Source: Actinomycetaceae bacterium
GTDB lineage: Bacteria > Actinomycetota > Actinomycetes > Actinomycetales > Actinomycetaceae
Length of the DNA stretch: 64,000 nucleotides
Reading direction: 5' to 3'
Assembly: GCA_030537735.1 (NCBI GenBank)
Contig: JAUNVG010000003.1
Coordinates: 1-64,000 of the forward strand
The notes under the pieces were generated by a model. It saw nothing but the letters and a program-made list of their open reading frames with translations, was not told the origin of the DNA and did not search any database. Of the stretch, positions 35,489-43,938 are shown one piece after another. Positions within the stretch are counted from its first letter, which is position 1; each line of letters opens with the position of its first letter. Both the position numbers and the translations under genes were made by a program.

Positions 35489-37486
35489 CTATTCGTAGCT
35501 GATCGGGACGGCCAGTTTGGGTCGGTTCTTATCAGCGGCGATTTGGGGGAACTTATCTAGGGTTGCTTTGACCAGTTCAGCCATGATTTCGCCGCCTTCC
35601 GACGTGGGGTGTACGTAATCGGAAGATAGGTGTTCGGGGTGGGCTTCGATGGCGGCGGCCCAGTCTGCTACTTGCACCTGCTCGGGGTGGGCTTCGGCGA
35701 AGGCGTGGATGGAGTTGTTGGAATAGAAGATCCAGTCATCGATTTGTGGCCCGAACCCGGTTACCAGTACCAGCCGCCGATCGGGACCTATCATTTCTAG
35801 CACGGCGTCTAGGTCCTCTTGCTCAATGTAGGAGTTGGTAGCTAGTGATATTACCACGTAGGGTCGGCAGGTATTGTCCTGGGTTTTGGTTTCCAGTATT
35901 TGCCGGCCCGCCACGATGGAGCGAGACACCGCGGCGTCAATGTCGATTCCGCTAAGCAGGGCGCTCAGCGCGGGGCTGGAGGCCACTGTTACCGAGTCCC
36001 CGATGACTGTTACATTTTGCCCGGTGATTGGCAGGTCGAACACGTCTGTTTCCGTGGGTGTGGGCGAGGGCGTGGGGCTGGGTATGGTGCTTACCTGGGC
36101 GGATGGTTGCGCGTTGGCGTTTGAAGACGAGGAATTGGTGGTGGCGAGGGTTTTCTGCCCGGCTTCCACGATTTGTTCTGCGCTGGTTTTTTCGGGGGCG
36201 TGAACGAGGACGCCACCTACGCTTGTAAGTAGGCATAGGCAGGCGGTGGAGGCCAGGGTTACTCGCCCCCAGGCGGGTAACTGTCGAGGGGTGAATTGTC
36301 CTGGTTTTATCCCGAACCAGTGTCGTATAGTGCGGGTGATCCCATCGCGGCGCATGGGGGTTTCTACGTATTTGTATGACAGTGCTGCCGCTGAGACTGA
36401 CAAGCTAACTACGATTAGTGCCACTAGCCAGCGGTTTAGCTGCGGTGCCTGCTGGGTCACGATCACCCATACTGGCCAGTGCCACAGGTAGATCCCGTAT
36501 GACCTTTCCCCTAACCAGCGTAGCCAGTTTGAGTCCAGTAGGTTGGCCAGCCATTTACCGGGACCGCCTTTTCGGTCTACTGCTGGCAGCATTCCTTGGA
36601 TGAGTGCCAACATGGCGAGGCAGGCTATCCAGGTTCCCCACGGGTACATCCAGGCGCGGTTGTCGGGAAGTAAGAACCAGGTGAGGAATAGTACCACTAG
36701 CCCTGCCCAGGCTACGATGCCGCGGAGGAAGGCAGTGATCCACAGTGAGCGTGGACCGTCGTAGCGTAGGGCGTGGGGAGCTGCGATGGCGGCGGCGGCG
36801 CCGAGCATTAGGCCGAAGGCGTGAGAGTCGGTGCCTTGATAGGCGCGGGTGAAGTCCTCAGCGCCGTAGACTAGGTAGGTCATCCACAGGCTTGAGGCTA
36901 CTGCCAGGATCACTGGTGGTAGCCATTGCCAGTTTGGTTTCAACTTCAATATCAGAAGCAGTACTAGTGGCCAGATGAGGTAGAACTGCTGTTCTACTGC
37001 CAGGGACCATACGTTCGTCCACAGCAGTGGGTTGGCGTGGTCGAAGTAGGAGCTGCCTCGCAGGATTTCTACCCAGTTGTAGCTGAATGTCACTACCCCT
37101 AGGAACTGGATTCGGATTCTAGCTAAAAGATCGAAGTTCACTGCGGCTGCTACCAGCGGTGTCACTACCGCGTTTAATGTGACTGCAGGTAGTAGGCGCC
37201 GGATTCGTCGTAGCCAGAAGCGTTTGAGGTTGATGCGCCCGGTTTGGCTGCTTTCTTTTATCAGTAAGGCGGTGATCAGGAACCCGGAGAGGACGAAGAA
37301 TACGTCTACCCCTAAGAAGCCGCCGGGCACGTAGTTGGGTAGTAAGTGGTAGCACAGTACGGCGCCGGCAGCTAAGGCGCGTACACCGTCTAGTCCCCGG
37401 ATACGCCGGCTTGGTTGTTGTGGTGTCGTCTGCGTCGTGGCACTGTTGGCCGTGACTTTCGTAACTGCAGACGCCTTTGAGAACAC
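35489..37486 (-). CDS. Acyltransferase-3 / SGNH fused O-acetyltransferase
   Basis: The 665-residue protein is of OafA/OatA type. The N-terminal acyltransferase-3 domain has about 10 TM helices with RGLDGVRALAAGAVLCYHLLP, FFVLSGFLITALLI and RRIRRLLPA. An extracytoplasmic C-terminal SGNH-hydrolase-like domain has the GDSV block (VTVIGDSVTVASSP) and a late DYVHPTSEGG (DxxH). Such proteins move acetyl groups to the outside and attach them to peptidoglycan or surface glycans. A Ser/Thr/Pro linker separates the domains. It is convergent with the DUF1003 gene. Confidence 0.88.
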   Translation of the reverse strand: MFSKASAVTKVTANSATTQTTPQQPSRRIRGLDGVRALAAGAVLCYHLLPNYVPGGFLGVDVFFVLSGFLITALLIKESSQTGRINLKRFWLRRIRRLLPAVTLNAVVTPLVAAAVNFDLLARIRIQFLGVVTFSYNWVEILRGSSYFDHANPLLWTNVWSLAVEQQFYLIWPLVLLLILKLKPNWQWLPPVILAVASSLWMTYLVYGAEDFTRAYQGTDSHAFGLMLGAAAAIAAPHALRYDGPRSLWITAFLRGIVAWAGLVVLFLTWFLLPDNRAWMYPWGTWIACLAMLALIQGMLPAVDRKGGPGKWLANLLDSNWLRWLGERSYGIYLWHWPVWVIVTQQAPQLNRWLVALIVVSLSVSAAALSYKYVETPMRRDGITRTIRHWFGIKPGQFTPRQLPAWGRVTLASTACLCLLTSVGGVLVHAPEKTSAEQIVEAGQKTLATTNSSSSNANAQPSAQVSTIPSPTPSPTPTETDVFDLPITGQNVTVIGDSVTVASSPALSALLSGIDIDAAVSRSIVAGRQILETKTQDNTCRPYVVISLATNSYIEQEDLDAVLEMIGPDRRLVLVTGFGPQIDDWIFYSNNSIHAFAEAHPEQVQVADWAAAIEAHPEHLSSDYVHPTSEGGEIMAELVKATLDKFPQIAADKNRPKLAVPISYE

Positions 37487-37583
37487 GTTTTTGCTCCGTT
37501 TCCCGCCTTAATACTGATTTTCACCGCCATCTAGGTTACCTTCCGAGGTGGCCTTTACAGTAGTTCGGACTAGTATGGTCGGT

Positions 37584-38702
37584 ATGAGTATGGTCACCGA
37601 AGCACAGGTACGTGAAGCTTTAGCGGACGTAATGGATCCGGAGATTCGTCGTCCGATTACCGATTTGAATATGGTTGACACCATTTCAATCGAGGGCGGT
37701 GAGGTAAGTGTAACTATTTTGCTTACTACCGCTGGTTGTCCGTTGAAGTCCACGATTACCAAAGATGTTGAAAATCGTCTGCTCCAGCTTGAGGGCGTGG
37801 ACAGCGTTAACGTCATCATGTCCGTGATGAATGAAGAGCAGAAGAAAGCCTTGCGCGAGCAGTTGAATGGGGGCGTGCAGGAGCGTGAAATCCCCTTCGC
37901 GCAGCCGGGTAACTTGACCCGCGTCATTGCGGTTACTTCCGGTAAGGGCGGGGTTGGCAAGTCCTCTATTACTGCTAACTTGGCTGCTGGCCTGGCCGCT
38001 AAGGGGCTGAAGGTGGGTGTGGTTGATGCCGACATTTATGGCTTCTCCATTCCCCGCATGATGGGGGTTGAGCATGAGCCAACCGTGATCGATGGGATGA
38101 TTATTCCGCCCGTGGCTCACGACGTGAAGGTCATGTCGATTGGCATGTTCGTACCCGACGGGCAGGCGGTGGTTTGGCGCGGCCCGATGCTGCACCGAGC
38201 GATCCAGCAGTTCTTAGCGGATGTGTTCTGGGGTGATTTGGACGTATTGTTGCTGGACTTGCCCCCGGGCACTGGCGATGTGGCGATTTCGATTCCGCAG
38301 CTGATTCCCCACGCTGAGATCCTGCTGGTCACTACCCCGCAGGTGGCGGCCGCGGAAGTGGCGGAGCGAGCTGGTTCGATTGCGGGGCAGACCCGCCAGC
38401 GCGTTATCGGCGTGGTGGAGAATATGTCCTACCTTCCTCAGCCTGACGGTAGCCGTTTGAATCTGTTTGGCGAGGGCGGGGGCGCCATGGTGGCGTCGAG
38501 GCTTTCCACCCAGCTGGGTTACGAGGTGCCGGTTTTGGCGCAAGTTCCCTTAGATGTGGCGTTGCGTGAAGGCGGCGATCAGGGGCGTCCTGCGGTGTTG
38601 GGTGAAGGCCCGTCAGCAACCGAGCTGCAGGCTCTGGCTGATAAGTTGGCTCACCGCGCTCGCGGGCTTTCAGGCATGAACCTGGGGGTTAAACCACTGT
38701 AG
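37584..38702 (+). CDS. mrp: Mrp/NBP35 family Fe-S carrier ATPase
   Basis: The 372-residue protein has an N-terminal MIP18/DUF59 domain (ALADVMDPEIRRPITDLNMV, conserved Cys in TTAGCPLKS) and a P-loop ATPase with the deviant Walker A TSGKGGVGKSS, DADIYGFSIPRMMG and LDLPPGTGDV. The C-terminal CxxC of many Mrp proteins is absent (YLPQPDG in its place), which is usual in actinobacteria. It assembles or carries Fe-S clusters. The start is uncertain: ATGs at 37575, 37584 and 37590 lie close together. Confidence 0.9.
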   Translation: MSMVTEAQVREALADVMDPEIRRPITDLNMVDTISIEGGEVSVTILLTTAGCPLKSTITKDVENRLLQLEGVDSVNVIMSVMNEEQKKALREQLNGGVQEREIPFAQPGNLTRVIAVTSGKGGVGKSSITANLAAGLAAKGLKVGVVDADIYGFSIPRMMGVEHEPTVIDGMIIPPVAHDVKVMSIGMFVPDGQAVVWRGPMLHRAIQQFLADVFWGDLDVLLLDLPPGTGDVAISIPQLIPHAEILLVTTPQVAAAEVAERAGSIAGQTRQRVIGVVENMSYLPQPDGSRLNLFGEGGGAMVASRLSTQLGYEVPVLAQVPLDVALREGGDQGRPAVLGEGPSATELQALADKLAHRARGLSGMNLGVKPL

Positions 38703-38733
38703 TTTAAGTTCTGCACCGTTGGTGTAAGTGTTT

Positions 38734-38758
38734 GGGCGGCTGCCGTTGGTGGCCGCCC
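38734..38758 (+). terminator. Terminator hairpin after mrp
   Basis: GGGCGGC (38734-38740) pairs perfectly with GCCGCCC (38752-38758). It lies 32 bases past the mrp stop, between the convergent mrp and tatB genes. Confidence 0.55.
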
Positions 38759-38829
38759 GCACTCAATTGCGTGTTGGTCGCGGGCTCATTGTTTCGCTCA
38801 ACTAATGGCTTGAGGGAGTTTTTGGCTGC

Positions 38830-39486
38830 CTATTTCTTGCGTTTCAGGTAGCGTGCGCGGTGCGATAACTGTGGTGGGCGTGACCCGAAGGTGCGGCGTT
38901 TGCGTTGACTGGCGTACCAGGCGGCGATTGCTTCATCGCGAGCAGATTGACGGTAGCGGGCCCGGGGCACGGTTTTAAGCTCTACGGGTTCCAGTGCCGG
39001 CTGCACTACCGACCCTGGCCCTAAAGTGGTGCCAGCTTTTGGCGGTGTTTGGGGATCTTGCGCAGGATTGAGGTGGGGTTCGGTTTGCTGAGAGCTCACT
39101 GCCGTATCAGCATTGGTGGCCGCACTGGATGAGGTGGTGTTTGTTTCACTGCTGGCAGATTTACCATCTGAATCCCTTTCGCCTGCCTTATCTAATGGCA
39201 CCAGGGGATTAACTAGGTCTTTCCACTCTTGGAGTTCTTCTTGCACGGCCTTTCGGATTACGTTGCGCGGGTCGTATTGGCGTACGTTGAACGCCGATAG
39301 GTCAAGGTTTCGTAGATCATCGCCCACTTCCCCATCTAAGCTAGCGCGCAGTTTAGTTAACTGTACGCGCGCATTCTTTACCCACTTAGTTAGGGTGTTG
39401 GTAACTTCCGGTAGGCGCGAAGGGCCAATAATGACCAGAAGGACCAGCATGATGACTACGATTTCCGGCCCGCTGATTCCAAACAT
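38830..39486 (-). CDS. tatB: Sec-independent translocase protein TatB
   Basis: The 218-residue protein starts with the TatA/B pattern MFGISGPEIVVIMLV, one TM helix, the GPSRLPEV hinge and an amphipathic helix (TLTKWVKNARVQLTKLRA). A long polar, proline- and basic-rich C-terminal region follows. It belongs to the twin-arginine export complex that recognises folded substrates. I chose ATG 39486, because the frame to 39627 adds unrelated residues and runs through the divergent promoter. It is convergent with mrp, as in mycobacteria. Confidence 0.87.
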   Translation of the reverse strand: MFGISGPEIVVIMLVLLVIIGPSRLPEVTNTLTKWVKNARVQLTKLRASLDGEVGDDLRNLDLSAFNVRQYDPRNVIRKAVQEELQEWKDLVNPLVPLDKAGERDSDGKSASSETNTTSSSAATNADTAVSSQQTEPHLNPAQDPQTPPKAGTTLGPGSVVQPALEPVELKTVPRARYRQSARDEAIAAWYASQRKRRTFGSRPPQLSHRARYLKRKK

Positions 39487-39613
39487 GCTCCTTATTGTAT
39501 GCAAATCAGAGCACTTGCGTCGCCCTCCCCTACAGATACCGGCGGGTGCGTATAAACTGAAGACATTGAGTATGCGTGCGCACGCATCTTGGCAAAAAAG
39601 AAATGAGGTCACC

Positions 39614-40246
39614 ATGAGTGCCGACAAGGCCTTATCCTGGTCTTACTGCGAACAGTTCGTTGAAGAAGGCGATGTCCTTACCGCGACTCGCGCGCAAGCT
39701 ACCGAACTGGGATGCCCTCCGGTTTCTCCCGGCACCGGGGCAGCACTTCGCATGCTGGTGGCTTCTTGTGGGGCGAAAGCGGTAGCGGAGGTTGGGACCG
39801 GAACTGGCGTATCTAGCTTGTGGCTGCTGGCAGGTATGAGTGAGGACGCGGTACTTACCACCATTGATGCGGAAAGCGAATACCACCGGGTGGCGCGCGC
39901 AGCTTTCAAAGCTGCGGGGATGCGCCCGCCACGTACCCGGCTAATCACTGGGCGGGCTTTAGATGTGCTTCCGCGCATGGCTTCACGCGCCTACGACATG
40001 GTTTTCCTTGACGGTGATGCCCAGCAGAACCCGCAGTACGTGGAGCACGCTGAAAGGATGCTGCGCCCCGGTGGTCTACTGGTAATCGCCCACGCTCTGT
40101 GGCGTGACCAAGTGTCGGATCCGGCGCGCCGCGAACCTGATACTGTCGCTATGCGGGAACTGGTTAAGTCCCTATCTAAATCTGATGATTTCCTCTCTCA
40201 CCTGCTGCCGGTAGGTGATGGCCTGCTGGTAGCGGTGCGACGCTAA
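39614..40246 (+). CDS. O-methyltransferase (class I, SAM-dependent)
   Basis: The 210-residue protein is a CCoAOMT-like (family 3) methyltransferase. It has the SAM motif VAEVGTGTGVSSLWLL, the acidic turn LTTIDAESEY, DMVFLDGDAQQNPQYVEHAERMLRPGGLLVI and a C-terminal GDGLLVAVRR. It resembles mycobacterial Rv1220c; the substrate is unknown. The start at ATG 39614 follows GAGGTCACC. It is divergent from tatB. The sigE-rseA-htrA genes that separate these two in mycobacteria are absent here. Confidence 0.87.
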   Translation: MSADKALSWSYCEQFVEEGDVLTATRAQATELGCPPVSPGTGAALRMLVASCGAKAVAEVGTGTGVSSLWLLAGMSEDAVLTTIDAESEYHRVARAAFKAAGMRPPRTRLITGRALDVLPRMASRAYDMVFLDGDAQQNPQYVEHAERMLRPGGLLVIAHALWRDQVSDPARREPDTVAMRELVKSLSKSDDFLSHLLPVGDGLLVAVRR

Positions 40247-40259
40247 GTCACCTACCCCA

Positions 40260-40275
40260 GCCCGCTAAGGCGGGC
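40260..40275 (+). terminator. Short hairpin after the O-methyltransferase gene
   Basis: GCCCGC (40260-40265) pairs with GCGGGC (40270-40275) around a TAAG loop, 14 bases past the stop. There is no U tract. Confidence 0.45.
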
Positions 40276-40392
40276 CGTTAGTGGCACGGGGTGTTCACCG
40301 CGCCGCACCGGTGGTGACTGTCTTGGCACCGCTGTTCGGCGGGGAGCACAGCCGGCGGGGCGTGCCGGCCCCGGCAGATTTGTCAACAGAAA

Positions 40393-40437
40393 AACCTAAG
40401 TCAGTGCCGGCTACGTTCGCAGGCACTGACTTAGGTT
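40393..40437 (-). terminator. Strong intrinsic terminator of the DUF3117 gene
   Basis: A perfect 16-bp stem (AACCTAAGTCAGTGCC / GGCACTGACTTAGGTT) with a 13-base loop lies 48 bases past the DUF3117 stop. It is followed on the minus strand by TTTTCTG. It is the clearest Rho-independent terminator in the window. Confidence 0.8.
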
Positions 40438-40484
40438 ATTCTGAAGATGTCTAGTGGCTAAAGGAACCACCTGGCGCGCAAACG

Positions 40485-40652
40485 CTATTGGACTACTTCG
40501 CTCAAAGCCTCGCTCATCTGCTGGGCTTCTTCCGCGGTCAGTTCCAAGACCAGGCGGCCACCGCCCTCGGCAGGAATACGCATTACGATGCTGCGACCTT
40601 CCTTAGTCGCTTCCATAGGTCCGTCACCGGTGCGGGGCTTCATAGCAACCAT
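40485..40652 (-). CDS. DUF3117 domain-containing protein
   Basis: The 55-residue protein matches the actinobacterial DUF3117 family along its whole length: MKPRTGDGPMEATKEGRSIV, then RIPAEGGGRLVLELTAEEA and ALSEVV at the end. It is small, cytoplasmic and of unknown function. The ATG at 40652 (or the Met codon at 40643) follows AGGAGGA. It is very conserved among actinobacteria (Rv1211-like) and lies near a LOG-family gene, as in mycobacteria. Confidence 0.92.
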   Translation of the reverse strand: MVAMKPRTGDGPMEATKEGRSIVMRIPAEGGGRLVLELTAEEAQQMSEALSEVVQ

Positions 40653-40801
40653 GTGTATTCAATCCTCCTAGGCTTGCTGCCGCTAACACACTGTCCTTTG
40701 GGCGCTGCTAATGCAAGCACTCTTAAGCCCATTCTACCTAAAGCGCAACAAAGTAGCACGAAACCTGAAATATTCGCGCATAAAACCGAGTCCCCGGGAT
40801 A

Positions 40802-41539
40802 TTATTCCAAGCCGTCCACGAACTCGCGGATGATAGCCACCGCCTCTTGCGCCGTATCAACCACGTGGACAAGGTCCATGTCTGCAGCACTGATGGTGCC
40901 GTCCTCGACCATGGTCTGACGCAACCAGTCAACCAATCCACCCCAGTAGTGCGAATCCACCAACACCACTGGGAAGGACTTAATCTTATGGGTCTGCACC
41001 AGCGTCAAAGCCTCAAACAGCTCATCCATAGTGCCGAAACCACCGGGAAGCACGATGAAGCCCAGTGAGTACTTTACGAACATCATCTTGCGGGCGAAGA
41101 AATAACGGAAGTTAATGCCCAGCTCCACCCATGGGTTAATGCCCTGCTCGTGGGGCAGCTCGATGCCGAGCCCCACCGACGTGCCACCACCTTCTACGCA
41201 ACCGCGGTTAGCGGCCTCCATAATCCCCGGGCCGCCGCCGGTAACTACCGCGAAATCCGCTTCTGCCAGTAGGCGACCGACCTCGCGCCCCAACTGGTAG
41301 GAAGGTGTGTCCTCACCCAGCCGCGCTGAGCCGAATACCGAAATGGCGGGTCCCAGTTCCGCGAGTGCGCCAAAGCCCTCCACGAACTCCGCTTGGATGC
41401 GTAGCACCCGCCACGGGTCGGCGTGCAGCCACTCAGAGTCGTCCTGGACGTCTAAAAGCCTGGCGTCAGAGGTCTCCGAGGGGATCTGTTTGCCGCGTAA
41501 AACCACCTGGCCCGTGCGGTAAGTGCGTTTGGGTTTCAT
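40802..41539 (-). CDS. LOG-family nucleotide 5'-monophosphate phosphoribohydrolase
   Basis: The 245-residue Rossmann-fold protein of the TIGR00730/LOG family carries the motif IVLPGGFGTMDELFEAL and VTGGGPGIMEAANRGC (nucleotide-binding loop). LOG enzymes release ribose 5-phosphate from nucleoside monophosphates, including cytokinin precursors. An N-terminal extension (MKPKRTYRTGQVVLRGK...) is typical of the actinobacterial longer form. It ends close to the convergent region before DUF3117 and follows the flavoprotein gene by 10 bases. Confidence 0.87.
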   Translation of the reverse strand: MKPKRTYRTGQVVLRGKQIPSETSDARLLDVQDDSEWLHADPWRVLRIQAEFVEGFGALAELGPAISVFGSARLGEDTPSYQLGREVGRLLAEADFAVVTGGGPGIMEAANRGCVEGGGTSVGLGIELPHEQGINPWVELGINFRYFFARKMMFVKYSLGFIVLPGGFGTMDELFEALTLVQTHKIKSFPVVLVDSHYWGGLVDWLRQTMVEDGTISAADMDLVHVVDTAQEAVAIIREFVDGLE

Positions 41540-41549
41540 ATTTCCCCTC

Positions 41550-43031
41550 CTAGTGCAAGATGCGAGCCACTTCCGACAAGGTGCCGGAAATAGACGGATA
41601 GACGGTCACCGCCGAAGATAACTGGTCCACACTCAGGCGGTGGGTTACAGCCAAAGTTAGGGGGAAGATCTGTTCCGATGCGCGTTCGCACACGATCACC
41701 GCTCCCACGATGACTCCGGTGTCGCGTTCGCACATGATTTTAACGAAGCCGTCGCGGATGCCTTGCATTTTTGCCCGCGGATTGCGGGCGATAGGCAGCG
41801 AAGCTACCTTCACATCGTAGTTTCCGGCCTTCGCTTCTTCCTCCGAGATCCCCACGGTGGCGACTTCGGGGAGGGTAAAGATGGCCGAACCAATACGCGC
41901 GGTGTTCAGTGGCTCCACCGCGTCCCCCAGGGCGTGCCACATGGCGATGCGACCTTGCTGGGCAGCCACTGAAGCCAGTGGGAACACTCCGGTGCAGTCA
42001 CCGGCGGCGTACACCCGAAAAGCACTGGTGCGCGATACTCTATCCACCTCGATGTGGCCGGAGTCAGTTAAACGCACGCCCGCTTCTTCCAGTCCGATAC
42101 CGCGGGTGGAGGGAATCGCACCCACCGCGATTAGGCAGTGGGAGCCGCGCAGTACTTCCCCGCTTTGCAGCTGCACTTCCACCCCGTCCTCGACGCGGCG
42201 GGCAGCTACCGCCCGGGCACGCGACTTAATGTTCATGCCGCGGCGACGGAAGACTTCCTCCACTAACTTAGCGGCGTCCTCATCGGCGTTGGGCAGTAGG
42301 TGGTCGCGGGACGACACCAAGGTCACCTGCGAGCCGAGCACCTGGTAGGCACCGGCCAGCTCCGCACCGGTGACCCCCGAACCCACCACGATGAGGTGTT
42401 CGGGGAGTTCCTTCATGTGGTAAAGCTGAGCCCAGTTAAAGATCCTCTCCCCGTCGGGTTCGGATCCGGCTAGCGCACGCGGGCGCGCTCCGGTCGCGAC
42501 CAGGACGATGTCTACCTCGAAGTCAATCGCCCCGTCAGCGGTATTGGCTCGCACCAGACGAGTACCGTTTTGCCCCAGGGTGGGAAGTAATTCCCCGCGT
42601 CCATCCACTACCTGCACGCCCAGCTGCTGTAGCCCTTTGCGGATGTCTTCACTCTGTTTGGCGGCGAGTGCGCGAATGCGGGCGTTCATCTTATCTAGGT
42701 TCGCCACCGGGTGTTCGGTGCCGACTTGGATACCTAGTTCTTCTGCCTGCTCAGTTTCGGTCAGCCACTCAGCTGAGGCTATGAGCGTCTTGGACGGCAC
42801 CACGTCGGTTAGTACCGCTGCCCCTCCGATACCGCGATCCTCAATCAGGGTGACGCTGGCACCTAGGCGACGGGCAATGGTGGCGGCTTCATAGCCGCCC
42901 GGCCCGCCGCCGATGATGGCGACCCGGGAGCCTTCTCGCACCGGGGAGGCGGTGGGGCGATCGTCAGTGCGGGTGGGATTGTCTGACGCGGTGGTCGGTG
43001 AAGTTGAATCTTTAGGGTGCATACGTAACAA
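41550..43031 (-). CDS. NAD(P)H-quinone dehydrogenase (LpdA-like flavoprotein)
   Basis: The 493-residue FAD/NAD(P)-binding protein has the FAD motif VAIIGGGPGGYEAATIARRLGA, the NAD motif VGSGVTGAELAGAYQVLGS, the second FAD motif YAAGDCTGVFPL and a dimerisation domain. It looks like dihydrolipoyl dehydrogenase, but the redox disulfide site reads GGAAVLTDVVPSKTLI with both cysteines replaced, and the C-terminal His-Glu site reads YPSISGTLSE. It therefore belongs with Rv3303c-type quinone reductases rather than lipoamide enzymes. It is divergent from the PNP gene, 53 bp away. Confidence 0.85.
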   Translation of the reverse strand: MLRMHPKDSTSPTTASDNPTRTDDRPTASPVREGSRVAIIGGGPGGYEAATIARRLGASVTLIEDRGIGGAAVLTDVVPSKTLIASAEWLTETEQAEELGIQVGTEHPVANLDKMNARIRALAAKQSEDIRKGLQQLGVQVVDGRGELLPTLGQNGTRLVRANTADGAIDFEVDIVLVATGARPRALAGSEPDGERIFNWAQLYHMKELPEHLIVVGSGVTGAELAGAYQVLGSQVTLVSSRDHLLPNADEDAAKLVEEVFRRRGMNIKSRARAVAARRVEDGVEVQLQSGEVLRGSHCLIAVGAIPSTRGIGLEEAGVRLTDSGHIEVDRVSRTSAFRVYAAGDCTGVFPLASVAAQQGRIAMWHALGDAVEPLNTARIGSAIFTLPEVATVGISEEEAKAGNYDVKVASLPIARNPRAKMQGIRDGFVKIMCERDTGVIVGAVIVCERASEQIFPLTLAVTHRLSVDQLSSAVTVYPSISGTLSEVARILH

Positions 43032-43084
43032 ACTATCTAAAATATTGGCACTTCGCCGACTATTTCAAAGTAGAATAGTAACTT

Positions 43085-43906
43085 ATGATTCAACATGCTG
43101 AGATTAACGAAACATCACCATTCGACCTAGCCCAGCAAGCCGCGCAGGTGATCGCGCAGCGAACCGGCGTGGCTCGCCACGACATTGCGTTGGTACTGGG
43201 TTCTGGTTGGGGGCAGGCCGCCAACCTCATCGGTGAAGTGGTGGCGGAAGTTCCCGCCGCCGAGGTTCCCGGTTTCCACGCCCCGGCGGTGGCCGGGCAC
43301 GTACCGGTTATGCGTTCCATTCGCACCGAGGGCGGTCGCCACGTCCTCGTGCTGGGTTCGCGCACCCATTACTACGAAGGCAAGGGCGTGCGCGCGGTGG
43401 CGCATGGGATGCGAACTGCGGCTGCCTGCGGAGCCACCATCGCGGTGCTGACGAATGGGTGCGGAGGTGTGAACCCTGACTGGGCGCCCGGGCAGCCGGT
43501 TTTGATTCGCGACCACATTAACTTAACTGGCGCCTCCCCCTTGGAGGGGGCAACTTTCGTGGATCTCACCGACCTGTATTCCCAGCGCCTGCGCGACCTG
43601 GCCCACGAAGTTGATAGCTCCCTGCCCGAGGGCGTCTACGCCCAGTTCCCCGGCCCGCACTATGAAACTCCCGCGGAAGTGAAGATGGCTGGTATTTTGG
43701 GTGCTGACCTGGTTGGCATGTCCACCACGTTGGAGGCGATCGCGGCACGGGAAGCGAAGATGGAGGTCCTGGCGATTTCGCTGGTGACTAACCATGCGGC
43801 GGGTATCTCCCCCACGGCGTTGTCTCACGAGGAAGTGATTGAGGCGGGGGCACAAGCCGGTCCGCGTATTTCTAAGCTACTGGCAACCATTGTTGAGCGC
43901 CTGTGA
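43085..43906 (+). CDS. punA: Purine nucleoside phosphorylase
   Basis: The 273-residue trimeric-type PNP cleaves purine (deoxy)nucleosides with phosphate to base and (deoxy)ribose 1-phosphate. Motifs are VLGSGWGQAA (phosphate loop), SRTHYYEGKGV, LTNGCGGVNPDWAPGQPVLIRDHIN, GVYAQFPGPHYETPAEV and LVGMSTTLEAI, ending ISLVTNHAAGIS. The ATG at 43085 begins an operon with the phosphosugar mutase 32 bases downstream. That enzyme can convert the sugar 1-phosphate to the 5-phosphate. Confidence 0.92.
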   Translation: MIQHAEINETSPFDLAQQAAQVIAQRTGVARHDIALVLGSGWGQAANLIGEVVAEVPAAEVPGFHAPAVAGHVPVMRSIRTEGGRHVLVLGSRTHYYEGKGVRAVAHGMRTAAACGATIAVLTNGCGGVNPDWAPGQPVLIRDHINLTGASPLEGATFVDLTDLYSQRLRDLAHEVDSSLPEGVYAQFPGPHYETPAEVKMAGILGADLVGMSTTLEAIAAREAKMEVLAISLVTNHAAGISPTALSHEEVIEAGAQAGPRISKLLATIVERL

Positions 43907-43938
43907 GGCTCTCTTAGAGGAAAGTTAAGGAAGTAAAT

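Noticed and set aside
39113-39613. N-terminal extension of the O-methyltransferase
   Set aside because: The extension is antisense to tatB; the fold and a ribosome site start at ATG 39614.
39487-39627. N-terminal extension of TatB
   Set aside because: TatB begins with MFGISGPEIV; the extra residues run through the divergent promoter region.
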